Assembly (NCBI GenBank): GCA_963970005.1
Contig: CAXAMN010026395.1
Coordinates: 252,853-316,852 of the forward strand
Reading direction: 5' to 3'
Source of the DNA: Durusdinium trenchii
Taxonomy: Eukaryota > Sar > Dinophyceae > Suessiales > Symbiodiniaceae
Length of the DNA: 64,000 nucleotides
In this document: positions 34,501-45,382 of the stretch, in pieces
Layout: every line of letters starts with the position of its first letter
Numbering within the stretch: position 1 is the stretch's first letter
Made by a program: the position numbers and the translations under genes
Notes under the pieces: model-generated
Told to the model about the DNA's origin: nothing
Databases searched by the model: none
The model's input: only the letters and a program-made list of their open reading frames with translations

Positions 34501-37500
34501 CTGTAGGGGTGTGGAGTTCAATCATTTTGTGGATCATGGCGGCTTGAATTCGATTGGATCTATTCAAGACGCCATTCCGCTGGTGGATATGTATGGAGTG
34601 TGAAAAGAGAGGAACTCGTGTGGCCATACCATGTTCCATCCCGGACAGGTCTGTTGGATCAGTTTGATATGAAACAACAATCATCAACAAATCTAGTCAA
34701 CAACTTGGCCCAACGGCATCTTTTCCTGACTACGTGTTTGATCACACAAAGTCTGAGTCTCGTCACCGAAAGCCAGTCGTAGTCGTAGTCAGCCCGGCCT
34801 TTAAATGCTAGATGTTCCTCACAATGTTTTTTCTTTTGTGTTCCAGTTCCTCCCTCGTTATGTTTGTTTGCTCGCCCCTCCTCCCGATGATACCTTTGGA
34901 ATACAATGCTGCTGCAAGGCTCGTAAGTTTCAACCCGTTCTGCAGCAGATAGCTCGGCTTGTGGATGCAACAACAGAAACACCGGTCAGTTGGACCTCAT
35001 TTTTTTGTGTGGAGTTGATCATACGTACCACAGCACTAGGGCACCACAGCAGCGATCACCCAACTCAACCGAGGTACCTGGAGATGCAACGTACATCGCT
35101 GAGACCCACGCGCATCAGCCACTTGCAGACTTTGGGGGCCGGGAGAAGGTTGGGACCAGTGAACTGCTGGTGGGAGGGACACCCTACCTGATGAGGAGGA
35201 ATATATACCTGGAGTCGACCTGTTCATACCTCAAAGAATGAGTACAAGCACCACTGAAAGGAAGGTGCCTGGAGGGAAAAGATGGGAAAACAATAGGAAA
35301 ACCATATACTCAGTCAGGGATGTCTATAAACTACCCCAACTCCGTGGTGCTGGTGTATACCAGGACCCTCCAAGGTGCCCAATGGAAGCCTATAGGTAGT
35401 GTGGGGTAGTCCATTGGACACCCCTTGGAGGGTCCAGGTATATATATATAGTATATTGTGATACATTATGTATTATAAAGGTCAGATGACTTACTGTAGG
35501 CCAAGTGCGTTGAAGGGACATACAACTCTCCCAAGGAAAGGTCTAAGTCATGTAGAGCTGTAAAGCCTACAATTTCTTTGGCAAGCACTCATGACACAGG
35601 CCATTCCGACTTGGCCATCATCGTTTTTTTTCACTTTTTTCCGGGGTCCCCTTCCTGGAAGATTAGAGCTAATGAAAGAGAACATGTCACAGGAACATCG
35701 GCCCCTGTCCTGTCTCATTAAGTACACCTTACTAATCTTATTATCTCATTGAAGTTGTTTACCTCTATGCGTGTTCGCTCTCAAATTCCTATGCTCTCAA
35801 AAATTATTGTGTCTCCAGTGTTTATATATCCATTGTTTCGATACCGAAGTCTTAGGTCATGACTCTTGTCAATGTATAATCTACTGTTTCAAAGATCGTT
35901 GGTGACAACCTTTGGCATCTTCATGAGACACAACTTTTGAACGTCGGGCAAATCCTCATGACATGGCCGCGTGAGAATTTCAAGGTATATTTCACAAGTT
36001 CTTTGTCATTTCACCTGAGTATATACATGAATGAATGGTATATTTCACAAGTTCTTTGTCACTTATATTACAAAAGCTGATGCAAGCCGTGGTGAAGCCA
36101 GCACAACTCCATACCGACCCTTTCTGCGCCTTCCTAGGTTTTAACTCTTTGTTGAGTTCCTGTGAAAAGGAGGGGCAATGGCAGCTGGCGGTGCACTACT
36201 TGCACACCATGCGGCAGGCAGCACTTCATCCCGATCTTCGCACCGCCACGGTTCCCTGGAGTGTTCACGGCAGCTCCCGGTCTTCGGGCGGACGGGGGAT
36301 CACCCCGGAACCCTGGTGGACACCGGAGAATGAACACCATAGATCTGTACTAGATAGGGAGATCTGCCAAGTAGGGTTGTAGGGCTGGTTTGGACACCGC
36401 TCTTCCGTCGCGGTGGACCGGATGGTCCTCCTTTCTACCCCAGTGTTGTCGGGTGAGGTCACCATCCATTTTCCTGTTTAGTTCACTGACCCACAACACC
36501 CCTCGTCTCTCGGTATCTGGTTCGATCTTCGAGGCTCTGATTCGCTCCTGTGCCGAGCAGTGGCAGCTGCTCGGACGAACCGCATGACCGCGGACGTTTG
36601 GACCCCAACCTGAAGACCGGCGGACCGGCGTTTTTCGAGAGGGAGACCCGGTCACCAATGGGTAGACTGGTGTAGTATATTCGGAGGCCTCCCTACTTTT
36701 TATGCACCCAAACGACCTGTTTCCGCTGGCAGGACGATTCTGATGATTTGCGGGCTTTGCAGAGTGTTTGCTCCTGTTCGGAAGTCGAAACAGCGAATAG
36801 TTCATCCGTTTCGATATGTACTCAAACGCAACACAGAGGTGTTACACATAAGAAAGCACATGTTTGTACCAAGAGGTCTTGAATTTTGGTATGATGAATG
36901 ATCTACCTTAGATCAGGCGCGCTGTTGGTGTGATCTCCATCTATTTCTTCTTTGTTAGACCAGATGGCAAGACCTTGTACAGCTTTGACCTTCCATAAGC
37001 AGGTTGGCCTTACGCTTCTTCCAACAGCTCGATGAAGCGGACAGAGACTGCCAGAAGGCAATGCTGAGCATTTGTGAGACGCTGGGCCAACAGAGGTTGC
37101 TTTTTCGCTTTCGATTCTGCTTGAAGTAAGCATCCGAGGGTTGGAGGATAGATTTGTGGCGCTTCTGAAGGATTGATGGAGTGGAGAGGACGAGGTGCTT
37201 TGTGGCTAGATGGGACCATACCGAACACACAAACAGGTTTTGGTCAAAGGAGGACTAGAGTTCTCACAACACTCATTGTATATTAATGTATATTGTAATA
37301 TTGTACATAAAACATTTTTGTTGTCATGGCAATTTTATACAAGGTTCAGGCCCATGGCCGTATTTGGTTCCAGAAGATGACTAGACAAAGTGATCGCATC
37401 CAGCACGTCATTCAAGGCTCGAGCAAGTTGCAGACTGAAGGGTTTGCTGTTTGTGATGACTATCCCCAGATCGACTTCCGGTCCCAAACATCATGAGGTA

Positions 37501-37698
37501 CTGGACAGTACAAGTGGCGTATGCCTTGACAAAAACCTTCACCAAGTGTCTCCAGCTCGAAAAGATGCTCTTTCACCACTGGTCCCTGATCTCAGTCTCT
37601 CCCACTTGCATTTCTGTGAGTCCTTTGCATCCATTGCCACCTTCTCCGATCTCAGGAAGGTGGGCCAGTGGCAATGGGCTTTACACTTGACCACCTGA
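19495..37698 (+). CDS. Pentatricopeptide repeat (PPR) protein gene, at least 15 tiny exons, partial
   Basis: Family role: PPR proteins bind organelle RNA and act in its editing, cleavage or stability; dinoflagellates carry many with the signature (S)YNA.ISACEKGGQWQ.AL..L..M....L.PDVIS. Seen: exons at 19495, 20917, 21351, 24348, 26894, 28054, 28615, 28956, 29703, 31391, 31757, 32684, 33880, 36138 and 36534, plus weaker ones near 24894 and 37617. Three join positions recur: inside the Ser codon after PDVI (phase 1), inside the Gly codon after EK (phase 1), and near the Met between repeats. The chain 28615-32743-33880 reads as continuous repeats with every phase matching. Exons are 26-113 nt, introns 0.28-3 kb. 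Some exons are missing (between 19561 and 20917, 24426 and 26894, 33950 and 36138), as are both gene ends. Targeting cannot be judged. More than one PPR gene in the span cannot be excluded. Confidence 0.82.
20917..21001 (+). CDS. PPR exon
   Basis: Acceptor cccag|gcg; reads ALEGWASIVQSGQEDLISFN and on to ATLSACDK plus g. Joins across a 349-nt GC-AG intron to the next exon as SACDKGRQWK. Confidence 0.8.
21351..21422 (+). CDS. PPR exon
   Basis: Acceptor ccgcag|ga; reads RQWKLLWNLFHAMPERQITP then DVI and the first base of Ser. A GC donor (gcatca) keeps the family join; a GT donor six bases on would add two residues. Confidence 0.8.
22275..22350 (+). repeat. GGGTGTCC/GGACACCC element, copy 2
   Basis: Forward copy with 'ggagatcccgga', 'agggtagtccagccagg' and terminal 'acaccc'. 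It lies in a PPR-gene intron. Confidence 0.85.
24221..24282 (-). repeat. GGGTGTCC/GGACACCC element, copy 3
   Basis: Reversed copy, shorter at the centre. It ends 65 bases before the PPR exon at 24348. Confidence 0.75.
24348..24426 (+). CDS. PPR exon, divergent
   Basis: Acceptor ccag|gt, phase 1 in. Contains LRSFCSISEWQRSLQWLQ, the WQR.L..L.E core with the region before it one residue short. Phase 2 out at donor gtgatg. Confidence 0.55.
24894..24985 (+). CDS. Possible divergent PPR exon
   Basis: Acceptor gcag|gaa, donor gttgga. Contains HWSISLKVLEDMETW, similar to the W..AL.LL.DM core, but its phase does not join the neighbouring PPR exons. Confidence 0.3.
26150..26255 (-). repeat. 'ctactagtag/ctcctggc' repeat family, copy 3
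   Basis: Reversed copy: 'gggccaggagcccctt', 'tagcgatgccctttgttcc'. Lies in the span 24427-26893 between PPR exons. Confidence 0.7.
26894..26929 (+). CDS. PPR microexon, 36 nt
   Basis: Acceptor gtcgtag, donor gtcgaa. Reads YSAAIRSCRWE between split codons; with the 21422 exon it gives PDVITYSAAIRSC. An AG seven bases upstream would break the phase. Confidence 0.7.
27241..27289 (+). repeat. (TC)n microsatellite
   Basis: Near-pure CT run with few interruptions. It creates spurious open frames on both strands. Confidence 0.95.
28054..28103 (+). CDS. PPR exon, 5' boundary uncertain
   Basis: Reads LFWTMMRRPSLTPDVI then the first base of Ser, with GT donor gtggct. An alternative acceptor at 28038 would start GRWLVAS, closer to the core, but then the frame shifts by one base inside the exon. 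Confidence 0.6.
28615..28640 (+). CDS. PPR microexon, 26 nt
   Basis: Acceptor ctcag|gc; reads FNSTISAL and ends in phase 0 at GC donor gcatct. The join gives SFNSTISAL-EKGGQWQ with the next exon. Confidence 0.78.
28956..29002 (+). CDS. PPR exon with EKGGQWQ core
   Basis: Acceptor ccaag|gag; reads EKGGQWQMAVDFFGK plus two bases. GC donor gcttgg gives phase 2, which the next microexon needs. Confidence 0.8.
29703..29737 (+). CDS. PPR microexon, 35 nt
   Basis: Acceptor acgag|g; reads MWLWRAQPDVV between split Thr and Ser codons, the exact length of M....L.PDVIS. GC donor gccact. Confidence 0.78.
31151..31266. repeat. Imperfect inverted repeat, ~115 bp
   Basis: Arms of about 23 bases ('tatacctggttcttcaaagt' and 'actttgaagaagctggtata') enclose a spacer with repeated 'ggtcactta'. 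It ends 125 bases before the PPR exon at 31391. Confidence 0.8.
31391..31470 (+). CDS. PPR exon
   Basis: Acceptor accgag|gc; reads FNSTISAAEKAGRWPVALRL then WASMPQ. Phase 0 out at GC donor gcgacc; a 286-nt intron follows. Confidence 0.85.
31757..31814 (+). CDS. PPR exon
   Basis: Acceptor gcaag|gtg; reads VGLQPDVISWNALLSSCHK plus g. Completes a 35-residue unit with the previous exon. GC donor gctgcg. Confidence 0.88.
31943..31952. other. Assembly gap (10 N) between identical 47-bp flanks
   Basis: 31896-31942 and 31953-31999 are identical, so the gap probably joins two overlapping contig ends, or a tandem copy. It lies in a PPR intron. Confidence 0.95.
32371..32447 (+). repeat. GGGTGTCC/GGACACCC element, copy 4
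   Basis: Forward copy, nearly identical to 22275-22350 over 'gtagggtagtccagccagga'. It lies in the PPR intron 31815-32683. Confidence 0.85.
32684..32743 (+). CDS. PPR exon
   Basis: Acceptor tttgcag|gc; reads LQWFLACQLLEKMPSPDII then the first base of Ser. GT donor gtcacc. Confidence 0.87.
33880..33950 (+). CDS. PPR exon, 3' end approximate
   Basis: Acceptor cctag|gc; reads YNSTVSAVAKAGEWHRAWQL then F. A GC donor just after FP would fit the repeat length. The exon that should carry PDVI before 36138 was not found. Confidence 0.75.
35984..36061 (+). repeat. 25-bp direct repeat, two copies
   Basis: 35984-36008 and 36037-36061 are identical (begin 'ggtatatttcacaagttc'). Confidence 0.95.
36138..36250 (+). 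CDS. PPR exon, full core
   Basis: Acceptor cctag|gt; reads FNSLLSSCEKEGQWQLAVHY and ends HPDLRTAT in phase 0 at GT donor gttccc. At 113 nt it is the longest exon of this gene. Confidence 0.85.
36534..36583 (+). CDS. PPR exon, 3' end approximate
   Basis: Acceptor tcgag|gct; reads ALIRSCAEQWQLLGR. Joined to the previous exon, the PD-to-C spacing is exactly that of the family. Confidence 0.7.
37617..37690 (+). CDS. Probable PPR exon
   Basis: Contains LRKVGQWQWALHL, the core of a PPR unit; the upstream boundary is ambiguous. The open frame continues upstream through PLVPDLS. Confidence 0.5.
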
Positions 37699-38040
37699 TT
37701 CCCCGGCAGCTCAAGCTCGCTGCACGCCGCCCCCAACGTGGCCGGCGTCGACCGCATCGAGCGCCCGCAGCGCAGGTCGGTCGGTCGAGCGCCCGGGTCC
37801 ACTGGGGGGCAGGAAGCCACGAACAATGGCGAGACTGCGATGGTGAAACTGCAGAAGTCCGTTTGGATGATTTGATCCTATTTGATCAACATGTGATCAA
37901 CCCCTATTTGCTTGAACCAGCCGTAGAGGTGTGGGATCATGGTTCACATATGTTCACATTGGAGCAGTGAATGGAATTGAACGTGCCGAGACATTCCATG
38001 TATGGAATACATGACATAGTTTGTTTCAGGGTTGTTCAAC

Positions 38041-38104
38041 AAAACCGCTCACTTGTTTGCAACTCTTCAGCCAAAACAGCTCACTTGTTTGCAACTCTTC
38101 AGCC
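38041..38104 (+). repeat. 32-bp tandem duplication
   Basis: Two units with one mismatch (aaaacc/aaaaca, then 'gctcacttgtttgcaactct'). Confidence 0.95.
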
Positions 38105-38313
38105 AGGTGCCTCAATTTTGATTGGGAAATCTAATCGGCCTGTCCAGATCTTTGTTGCTTGCTTCCAAGTGAGCTTTGAATGCCTTGGTTGGCTTTGGCA
38201 CTGGCCTGATTGAGGATATGTTAAATTCAATGCACTTAATAAACATACATCATACAATAAGCACTTAAACAGACCTCCAGAACAATCACAAACGAAATTC
38301 ACGCTGGTGGCAG

Positions 38314-38451
38314 GTTTGGATGCTGGAGGAGACTTCCTGCAGCACTGTCCCGACTCCCACTGGGCGGGTGAAGAGCCTTCAAAACCGCCATCCTCGCGCC
38401 GTGGCTCGGCCGCAAACAGGGAAAGCTGGTGCTTCAAATGTCGCTTCGCCT
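38314..38451 (+). CDS. Exon-like stretch with a CxxC pair, unassigned
   Basis: Bounded by acceptor tggcag|gt and a strong donor gtaagt, open throughout. Contains HCPDSHWAGEEPSKPP and NRESWCFKCRFA. The WCFKC with flanking Cys could be part of a zinc finger, but no family is recognised. It could be a 3' exon of the PPR gene or belong to another gene. Confidence 0.4.
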
Positions 38452-40921
38452 GTAAGTTTCACACACACAGACCGCAGAACCATTTCCCTTGTTTAGTTTC
38501 ACCAACGGAGAAGCAAGATGAAGTAGGACGATGTAAGACGCCCTCTTAGGCTCTTTGACCGAGTTTCAGAAGCTGGAGTGAGACCACTGAGCGTCCAAGA
38601 ACTGGTTCTTTCAACGCATGAGACTGTTCAACTCCTCGATTCGCGGGGCCTATTGGGTGGACCTGTTCGTACCTTATAAGAGATATGAGGGCCCAGTCGT
38701 ACCTCCTATCTAGAGCGTTTTACCCTATAGGGCTCCAACGATATCCTCAGAAGGTGGTTAGACCATGTTAGACCCCCAAGACCCACCCAGGCCAGGGATA
38801 CATTCTATAGGTCCAGGTCCATCTTTTACATCTGTTCACCGAGTCATGAAGTCATTGTCCCATTTTCGGTATGAACAAGTCGTCGGGTCATCGGGTGTTT
38901 TTGGATCACACATCCAAGTGTTTCACCCGAATTGATCCGACTCGGAAAGAAAACACTCCACCTGCAGCTGTTCGGATGTTCCAAAAAATCAGGTTGGGAT
39001 CCAGAACTAGCTGAAAGACCGGAACTTAAGGTATATCACCATCCCATCCCACAGAAATTGCGATGTTTCTGGCCTTTGAATGGACTTTCTGAAAAGACTA
39101 TATAGATATCCTCGACGTGCTGATCAGAAAGACTATTAAGGGTAACTCGGAGCAGCTGCTTGACAGCAATGCTATACATCACCGCTCACGCCCAGGTGGA
39201 GAGAGGTCGACCTCCTCATGGTGCACTCAGCGGACCAGCAAATCTCCGGCGCTCGTGACCCTTTTATGGAGTCCTGATGGCGCTCGCGACCGAACAACTG
39301 GACTATGACTCTATGACTACGTCCATGCCAATCGTTCGTTTGTGGGTCACGTGGGGCTCGTCGTTGAGTGGCCAACGATCGCAACCCAGCTGATGAAGTT
39401 CACAACGGAAGAACTGAACGCAGACCCTTCAGGGAGGTCCCAAAGCCCACAGAGGCCCCACGAGTCGCGCACCATTAAGTTGATGCTCTGCATCCTTTCA
39501 AAAGGCCGCGCAGAAGCACAAGGCGTCAAAAAGCCGCGAGTCAGTCAGCATCCTGTTCGGAGGCTCCAAGGGCAAAACTTGGACACAGAAAGCCATTTTC
39601 TGGGGGTATGGCATGGGGTCTTTGAGGGTAGTGTTTTTGTTTTGTTTTCCATGTTGGATGAGAAGATGACTGCAGACTGCATGGTAAGATCTTAGAGGTG
39701 AGTACGTAAGAAACCAGATAAAGGTCGAACTGGAGCTCACGAACATCCGATCCGCTTGGTCCTGGACCCTTAGGGTGTATGTGTCACGAGGCACATGAAG
39801 TTTGCCGGACACTGGTGCACCCACGTCCTTGCGGATTTCGCAGCGAAGGTGGTGGGGATGAATGCGGCCCTCTTGATGACCAAGATGCGCTCCTCGGAGT
39901 GTCGTCGCAGTGTGGAAGGAGGCGGTCAATTGAAAGCGAAAAGAAACAAACTATCACAAGTTGAAAACATTTAAACACAATAATTCATTGTCAGATATGT
40001 GTTTTTTGATGTTGTGCTCCATTTTTCAAGTTGTTGGTCATATACTCTTATGTGTTTGAATGTCAGGATTCCAAGAATCACTGGAACATGAGAGTGCCCA
40101 GTGTCTACTCGAAGCTGCAGGGGTACCACAAACCCAACAATCAGTTGTCGAGTTTGAGACTTCAGTACGAAGCCTCAATGTTATCACGATCACCACCCTA
40201 AGACGAACATCTGTGTAGCAGACATAGAAAACACGATCAATAGGTTTTGAATGGCAGAGAGTGACAGTGAAAGGTATCGGCTCGCTAGGCTTGCTGGAGG
40301 ATTGACAGACGTTCACCAAACCTTTTTTTTATCCTTTTTTCCTGTACATCAGGACAAGTGGATCGCCTGCAAACCGTGTTGTTCTGGCTACGGGCGCGTA
40401 CGTCTTGCACGTGTCGTCTGCAGATAGGATGATAGGATTCATCAATGATCAAAGTCTCTTCGAAACGACCTCGCAGTGGAGGACTGAAACTGCCACCCTT
40501 TGAGCACATCCTGAAAAAAATACAAAGATCATTGGGGATGGGTCAACACCTGAAGCCCTGGTCCATGTAGCGAACGACCTCCCAGGTAGGTCAACCAGTC
40601 AGGTGCGGCCCGACGACTGCAGCCAAGTCACCGGCCCCGTGAAGGGGAGAACGACACGTTCCACCCGTTCGGAAGTCCTTCCCCGTTTCCGGTTCCTTCG
40701 TTCCTTCGAGGCTTTATGGCCACGTTCCGAGTGCCATGGCCCTTGGTGCACCTGGAAATGGTGCCCTTCCTGGTCTCAGCACCTCATTCTGCAGCGTTGG
40801 CAAGGTCAGAGCTTGACGAGCTTGGTGAGTTTAACCTGGAAGAGCTGAGACCCACATGGGAACCTCATGGCATGGGCCTGGGAAGAGCTTCTTCCACCAT
40901 GGTTTTCAAGTTCGATGTTAT

Positions 40922-41023
40922 AGTGGTTTCAGAGTAGATGGCACTGGCACCCCAAGATGTGTTCTAAATAGGGGTCCATCTAAACCACCTTTTGGGGATT
41001 GTGCCATCTACTCTGAAACCACT
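40922..41023. repeat. Palindromic (MITE-like) element with 23-bp perfect arms
   Basis: 40922-40944 ('agtggtttcagagtagatgg' plus cac) and 41001-41023 are exact reverse complements around a ~56-bp centre. A partial relative lies at 3598-3660. Confidence 0.9.
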
Positions 41024-43560
41024 GTAATCTTCCAGGGCATATAGGTTTCAGGGTTGGAGTCCCTACGATGTGACACTTTGGATGCTTCAGGCTCATTCAG
41101 GCTCATAGCTCTTGGAGATTCTTCTGCTTGGTCGTTCCTCTTTTCTGGATTTGCATCTATTATATATATATAGGAATAGAATGAAATCGATAGGGTGTTT
41201 GTTTTTCATGACCCCTTTCTATGTGTTTTGCTTTGTCTCTTCTCGCCCCGAAGAAGTGGATCCTGGTTGCTGTTGGGGTCGTCATCGGGTCACGATGGCC
41301 GACCTCAGGTGGCCATCGATGCCTTCGGCAGCTTGGCTGAAAATGAGGGGGGGAAAGACCTGAACAAAAGAGACCTGTGAAAGTACCTCGGAAAATGAGA
41401 ATATTCTTTTTTTATGTATAATATATACCTCAAGTAATATAGACTATACCTACAGTATAGCTTCATATCCAATGTTCTCTATAGGACCAGGGTACTTTGG
41501 AGTCTCCAGGGAATGTCATTAGGAAGCAACGACGCTGCCTCCTTCTTTTTGTTGAGGCTCCTTCGCTCCTTTATTCCTTTGCTTCGTCGCCTCATGGGGC
41601 TTTGCTTCGAAGCCTCCGTTGTTCCCCTTTGAAGCTGGCTGGACCGTAATCGAACATGCAGTGATATGCAGTGCCAACAATTGGACCAGAACTCCATCCC
41701 TTGGGATCCACTGCCACCTTCTCTAGTAGAAGGTGTTGGGACTCTCGCATACATAGAGGAGTGTCCTTGCTCACTTTCTCAGAGGGTATTTGGATCCATA
41801 CCTGGAGTCTTAAGGTACCTCAGAACATGGGCAACTACCTGGTTTTTTGTTTTTATAGGGTCATGTCCATGGTCTAGGGTTCTTTGGAGGGTCCACGGTC
41901 CAGGTAGGTATTTTTACATTGACATTGAAGCAGCTGTAGTTGATGTCATTAGTCTCCAAGTACCTCGGGAAATAGGTGAAGCAATGTAGAGTCTTTTATA
42001 TAGGATACCTGTCCCATTTTCTAGGGTACGAACTGGTACTTCCCACAAGATGGACGTATCAATGACGTTTAGGAAATAGATTTGTCAGTGTGGTACTATA
42101 TTGTGGTATAGTTTGTAACAATGTTTAAACATGTTGTATATATGATAGAACAATTGTTATATATACATGTATATTATCAATCTTGGATGAGAATAAGCAC
42201 TCCTGAGTCGGGAACAAACCAGCGTTCAGGTTGCGTTTACTTTGCAATCAAATAACGTTCAAATACGTTCAAAACATGTTGCGGAGAAACCAAAACTGTT
42301 CAGGAGCAACTATTCTCGCCCCCGAGTGCTGTCACCCCACTTTCCCAAAGATTGATAACATCAATTTGGAGTGAAAATGATCACCAATCAACCGGGTATT
42401 TGTGTGTATTTGAAGGTATTTTGACGAAGAGTTCCATCGTTGGCCAGACCTTGTCAGTTGCTTCCTTCACCAGCCACCGTGAGTTTGCTGCACACTCCGT
42501 GAGTTTGTCCCTTTCAAACATCAAGTACAAAAAATGGTATACATCAGCACCCTCCAACAAGTGATCGACTCGACTCCCCTTAACCTCTAAGAGGCTATTG
42601 GTCACAAAGAGGCTGGTGAAAGGTCTCGACATAAGGGACTCCAAGAACTGTCACGAGACGGTCAGACGGTCAGACCTATCTCTTCGGGTCATGTGCCATT
42701 TTCTGTGTGGGTACCAATGCCTTCAGGTCCAGGTACATGGATGGGTGGTTCAGGGGTCTGACACTGTCAAGTCCCATTTTCCAGTCCCATGGATTGTTGG
42801 GGAATGTGTCAACCGAACAGTCCCATGGTACATGGCCACATACATGGTACATTGCGTTTCCCTCTTTCTACCCTCCTTGAGAAAAGGAGGCATCGGGACC
42901 CGAGTTTCGGGGGTGTTTCATTTGGAAGCATGACCAGCAGGGGGCAGGGGATGAATTCGCAGGAAGGAGTGAGTTCCAGTTCCTCCCCCTTCCCAGGGCG
43001 CATGGTGGCCATGGTGACACGGGTGGGCTGAGGCATAAAGACATCAGTACAATAGACCCAGGTATAGGATTCCGACATCATATCCCAAATCATACATGAC
43101 CCAGTTTCGTAGAAAGTACATTGTTGAAGATATTGTAGTACATTGTAGGTTGATATGGATTGATTGGGTATTGATGGCCGGGGTATTCATATTTGATAAG
43201 TTGCTTCTTGTAAGACAGGGGAAGTGTTTGAACAGCACATTGATTTCAGATGATGCACGTGCCATTGACGCCGCGCTAAGTGCCCACCAAGCTTGTTTCT
43301 TGCTATCAGGATTTGCCTTGCCAGTGGCCTGCTGGTATTTGGTGGTCTTGACAGAAATGCTGTTGCTATGGCAGATGTGGCAACGCTTGCTGCAGCGAAG
43401 CTTGGCACGGATGGACGCAACATCATGGCACAGCGTATGAATCCAGTTGGAATCCACAGACCCTTTCAGAGACTATGTAGGGTATGGGGGCACTTTTATG
43501 TAGGCTTCGAGGGTCCAAGTAACTTCTTTTGCCATCGTGGATCCCTAGGGTACTACCTAA

Positions 43561-43605
43561 TAGCCATGGCCTCCAACCCAATAGCAATGGCCTCCAACCT
43601 AATCA
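43561..43605 (-). repeat. Reversed copy of the 14-kb tandem unit
   Basis: 'agccatggcctccaaccca' followed by 'agcaatggcctccaaccta' is the reverse of the ggttggaggccattgct unit at 13860-14150. Confidence 0.85.
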
Positions 43606-44689
43606 CGAAAAGTTAAGAAAAGAACGCCCTCAGCCCTCTTAGGTGTCGGACATTTGCACGGCCTCTGTCATGAGAGGTCTTTTGATATGGCGATACGGCC
43701 TTCACCCTGAGGCATTTGCAGCTCCCTGCAAGTTCCTTTCCTTGGAGAAGTTCCCCTCAAAGGCCCACGACGGGGACGGGACGGGACCTCTCAAGTGGGC
43801 TAGGACTTCTCATGCAGAAGGAGAGTACTAAGTGGAGAGGTCCTGGAATCGACCTGTGAAATACCTCGCAAAAATGACTACAAGTACTTGTTTGTATAGG
43901 GTCATGAGGCACCAGATCAACAGTTGCGACGTTGTATCCAGAGGTGACCCACTTGGTATTGGTATGACGCTCGGCTGTTGCATGCAGGATTGGCAAGTGG
44001 AACGACCCATCCCTCCACATGGGCATTCAGATGCGCACCCATCCCCAGTGACCCAATCCCGGTCGGTGTCCTTCACGAGTCGATGAGCCATTTTCGTCGA
44101 GACCGCGTGGGATTGCTGGATCGCAACTCTTCGCATACTCTGGTAGCGGTCGTGCGGGGTGATCAGGTGGTCATGAGGTGTTTGAGGGAGGTTCGGGGGG
44201 TGACCTTCTTTCCTGATGGGATCCAGGTTCCGTACGACTGGGCGCTCACTTCGCGTACTTGGATCCCTAGGGTTTGAATGTGTTGTGTTTAAGCAAGCTA
44301 TATATATGTTGATAATATTGACCCAGCGATGGCATGACCAGGTGGACATGGAGTTGTTTTGTTGGTGATAGCAAACACCCCACGTCCACCTGTCGTTTCA
44401 ACCGTAGATTTCGGAGAATTGTTTTGTCAGCTCGAATCAAAGCAATCGGAGTTAATGATTTGCAACCGTACTAAAAAAGGTACATACCAAGCTTGTAACA
44501 TTGTAATCCTAAGTTACTTGGAGGAGGGTTCGGGGATGTCCAGGTAATAACAAGAATGCTGAATTGCATTACTTTGTGTTTCGAGTCTGCCTTTGCGATC
44601 GGACGATGCCGAGAGGAGAGTGATCAGTTGGGCGATCAGTGAAAGTCGGTGCCAAAGTCGGGGCTCAAGAGATCCAGATTGACTCTACG

Positions 44690-44825
44690 AACGGAGCAAG
44701 GACGCTACTAGTAGCTCCTGGCATTACTACTAGGAACAATTTACTAGTAACAAGGGCATCGCTACTAGTAACAAGCGACGTCGCTATTAGTAGCTAATTT
44801 GCTACTAGGAACAAACAGCTAATCA
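44690..44825 (+). repeat. 'ctactagtag/ctcctggc' repeat family, copy 4
   Basis: Contains 'acgaacggagcaaggacgct', 'gctcctggcattactact' and 'gcatcgctactagtaacaag'. Confidence 0.8.
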
Positions 44826-45311
44826 GCACCCGACTCTACAGGTCTCCTTTCTGCCAAGTTCAGACACACGGGAGCTTGACATCTCCTTTGGAGGGTTCTG
44901 TGAAGTTGGGTGCTGGAACATGGAACCCCTCATGGGCTGAGGTCTAGTCATGTCTAAGTGTCGAACAAAGCGCTATAAATTGCGATGGGCCTGACTAGCA
45001 AAGTTTGGAACATGCATCGAGTTGATTTTGTGCATGTGATTTGTCTTCTCTCTTTTTTAAGGACTCACGACTGAACATTGAACACGTTTTTGTTTAGCGA
45101 CCAATTCAGACAGATGGTGAGGATGTTAAACTTTGATCCAATACTCCCTGTAGTTCCTTGAATGTTGAACTCAATCCTAGACCCTCCATGTATGGAATAT
45201 TTACAGTACACTTGGGGTGGTTGAAAAGGGGGATGAATGTACAGTCCAAATCCAGCATCTGGGAATGGGAACGCCAGACACGACTTGTGAAGTCATTCGG
45301 TTTTCACATGG

Positions 45312-45382
45312 AGCACAAATGCGGACGTCCTGACGTCGCAACTCTCTGGATCCTTGAAGGCATGTTTGCTGGAGGCTGGCCA
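45312..45382 (+). CDS. Possible exon, unassigned
   Basis: After acceptor tggag, frame reads NADVLTSQLSGSLKACLLEA then GHA, up to donor gtaaaa. Looks helical and coding-like; no family recognised. Confidence 0.25.

Noticed and set aside
43096-43457. Coding-like frames on both strands at 43.1-43.45 kb
   Set aside because: Several frames look coding-like on both strands, but none matches a family or has convincing boundaries.
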